Position numbers and translations under genes: made by a program
From: Smittia aterrima
Taxonomy: Eukaryota > Arthropoda > Insecta > Diptera > Chironomidae
Direction of reading: 5' to 3'
DNA: 64,000 bases
NCBI GenBank assembly: GCA_033063855.1
Contig: CP093829.1
Location: 25,513,537-25,577,536 of the forward strand
Part shown: positions 63,296 through 64,000 of the stretch, piece by piece
How positions within the stretch are numbered: position 1 is the first letter of the stretch
Layout of the letters: each line of letters begins with the position of its first letter
The notes under the pieces: model-generated
The model's input: only the letters and a program-made list of their open reading frames with translations
Told to the model about the DNA's origin: nothing
Databases searched by the model: none

Positions 63296-64000
63296 AGCAA
63301 GAAGAATTGTGAATAATCTAATCGTTTTACGCACTTGATGCCGCGTTTATTAATCTCTAATATTTTTTTATATAAAACATGGCAAATTCTTTTTAATGAG
63401 TGAGAACAATGATCTTACTCAAATTATGGCAACTATTTTTTGCACAAAGAAATAAAATTTCAAGGTGTTTTGAGTTTACTGCGACAACGATCGGGACGCA
63501 ATAATCATAAATTGCATAACATTCGATTACCAAGAAGTTTACCGTTAAAGTTTTAATTGTAGTTGAAATAAAAGTTTGTGGTGTTGAAGACAACATAAAA
63601 GGCTATAAAAATCTTCAGTGATTTCGATAAATTCGGTTTCAGAGTCTGCTTGACTTTTCAATGTTAAGAGCTCCGAGAGAAAGCAGAGTCGGCTTTCATT
63701 TTGAAAATTGGATGCAAGGCAACAAAAACATAAAACCGCTGCAATTGTTTTGTTAACACAAATGCTCGTGACTTAAAAAAATTCAACAGCACGCTTATTA
63801 TGCAAATTGGAATATTAATCGAAGACGATTAGTTTGACGGGGGAAAAACTGAAAATGCGTGTGCGATGACATAAAATTAACGACGGAACCTTGGATATTT
63901 CTTTTGTTTCTCAAGATAAGGGGAGAGAGAGAAGAAAAAGCCCTCGATGATTTGAAACTACACGAAGCTTGCGATCGTATCGCTTTTAATTTCTCTCTGT
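63296..64000. other. spire intron sequence to window end
   Basis: No gene recognised. A polypyrimidine acceptor, GGTTTCAG, at about 63643 is followed by an open frame of about 36 codons that does not resemble the next Spire segment, so I do not call it an exon. Confidence 0.5.

Noticed and set aside
63644..63760. Open frame after GGTTTCAG near the right edge
   Set aside because: It ends in TAA after about 36 codons and shows no similarity to the expected next Spire segment.
1..64000. tRNA, rRNA, CRISPR arrays, prophage or bacterial operons
   Set aside because: I looked for box A/B tRNA motifs, regularly spaced repeats and tightly packed ORFs and saw none; the window is eukaryotic.

Overview
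The window is nuclear DNA from an AT-rich eukaryote, most likely a dipteran insect. The evidence is GT-AG introns, an arthropod-style Inr+DPE core promoter, an insect-type spire gene and a secreted gene of the DUF745 coiled-coil family known from flies and mosquitoes. A nematoceran (midge or mosquito-like) host is my guess. Family and species cannot be fixed from sequence alone. No prokaryotic, organellar or viral gene was recognised.

Layout. (1) 1-40,316 is a very gene-poor stretch. I recognise no known protein in it. I list a few weak candidates: a possible exon pair at 856-1300, a TATA-preceded 111-codon ORF with one membrane segment at 11,922-12,257, a possible exon at 27,130-27,223 and an ORF behind a good acceptor at 35,595-35,825. 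(2) 40,317-41,404 (+) is the three-exon gene for the mitochondrial Rieske iron-sulfur protein of complex III. (3) 41,649-42,974 (-) is the La RNA-binding protein, convergent with the Rieske gene and so close that the two predicted mRNA 3' ends nearly touch. (4) 42,975-46,532 is the divergent intergenic region between La and spire. (5) 46,533 to beyond 64,000 (+) is the 5' part of spire (actin nucleator): Inr+DPE promoter, uORF-bearing leader, first coding exon, 9-kb intron, 35-nt micro-exon, 4.1-kb intron, two more KIND-domain exons, then a truncated remainder outside the window. (6) 58,005-59,327 (-) is a complete three-exon gene for a secreted DUF745 coiled-coil protein, nested antisense in spire intron 2.

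Mobile and repeat content is light. There is a 384-bp foldback MITE-like element with a 9-bp target-site duplication at 62,903-63,286. A nearly identical 117-bp direct repeat lies in spire intron 1, with one copy ending 33 nt before the micro-exon.

The recognised genes do not form a shared pathway: respiration, RNA-polymerase III transcript maturation, cytoskeleton, and a secreted protein of unknown role. I found no multi-gene novel system. The most interesting points are the nested gene, the micro-exon with its adjacent duplication, the spire leader, and the weakly supported ORFs in the gene-poor 40 kb.
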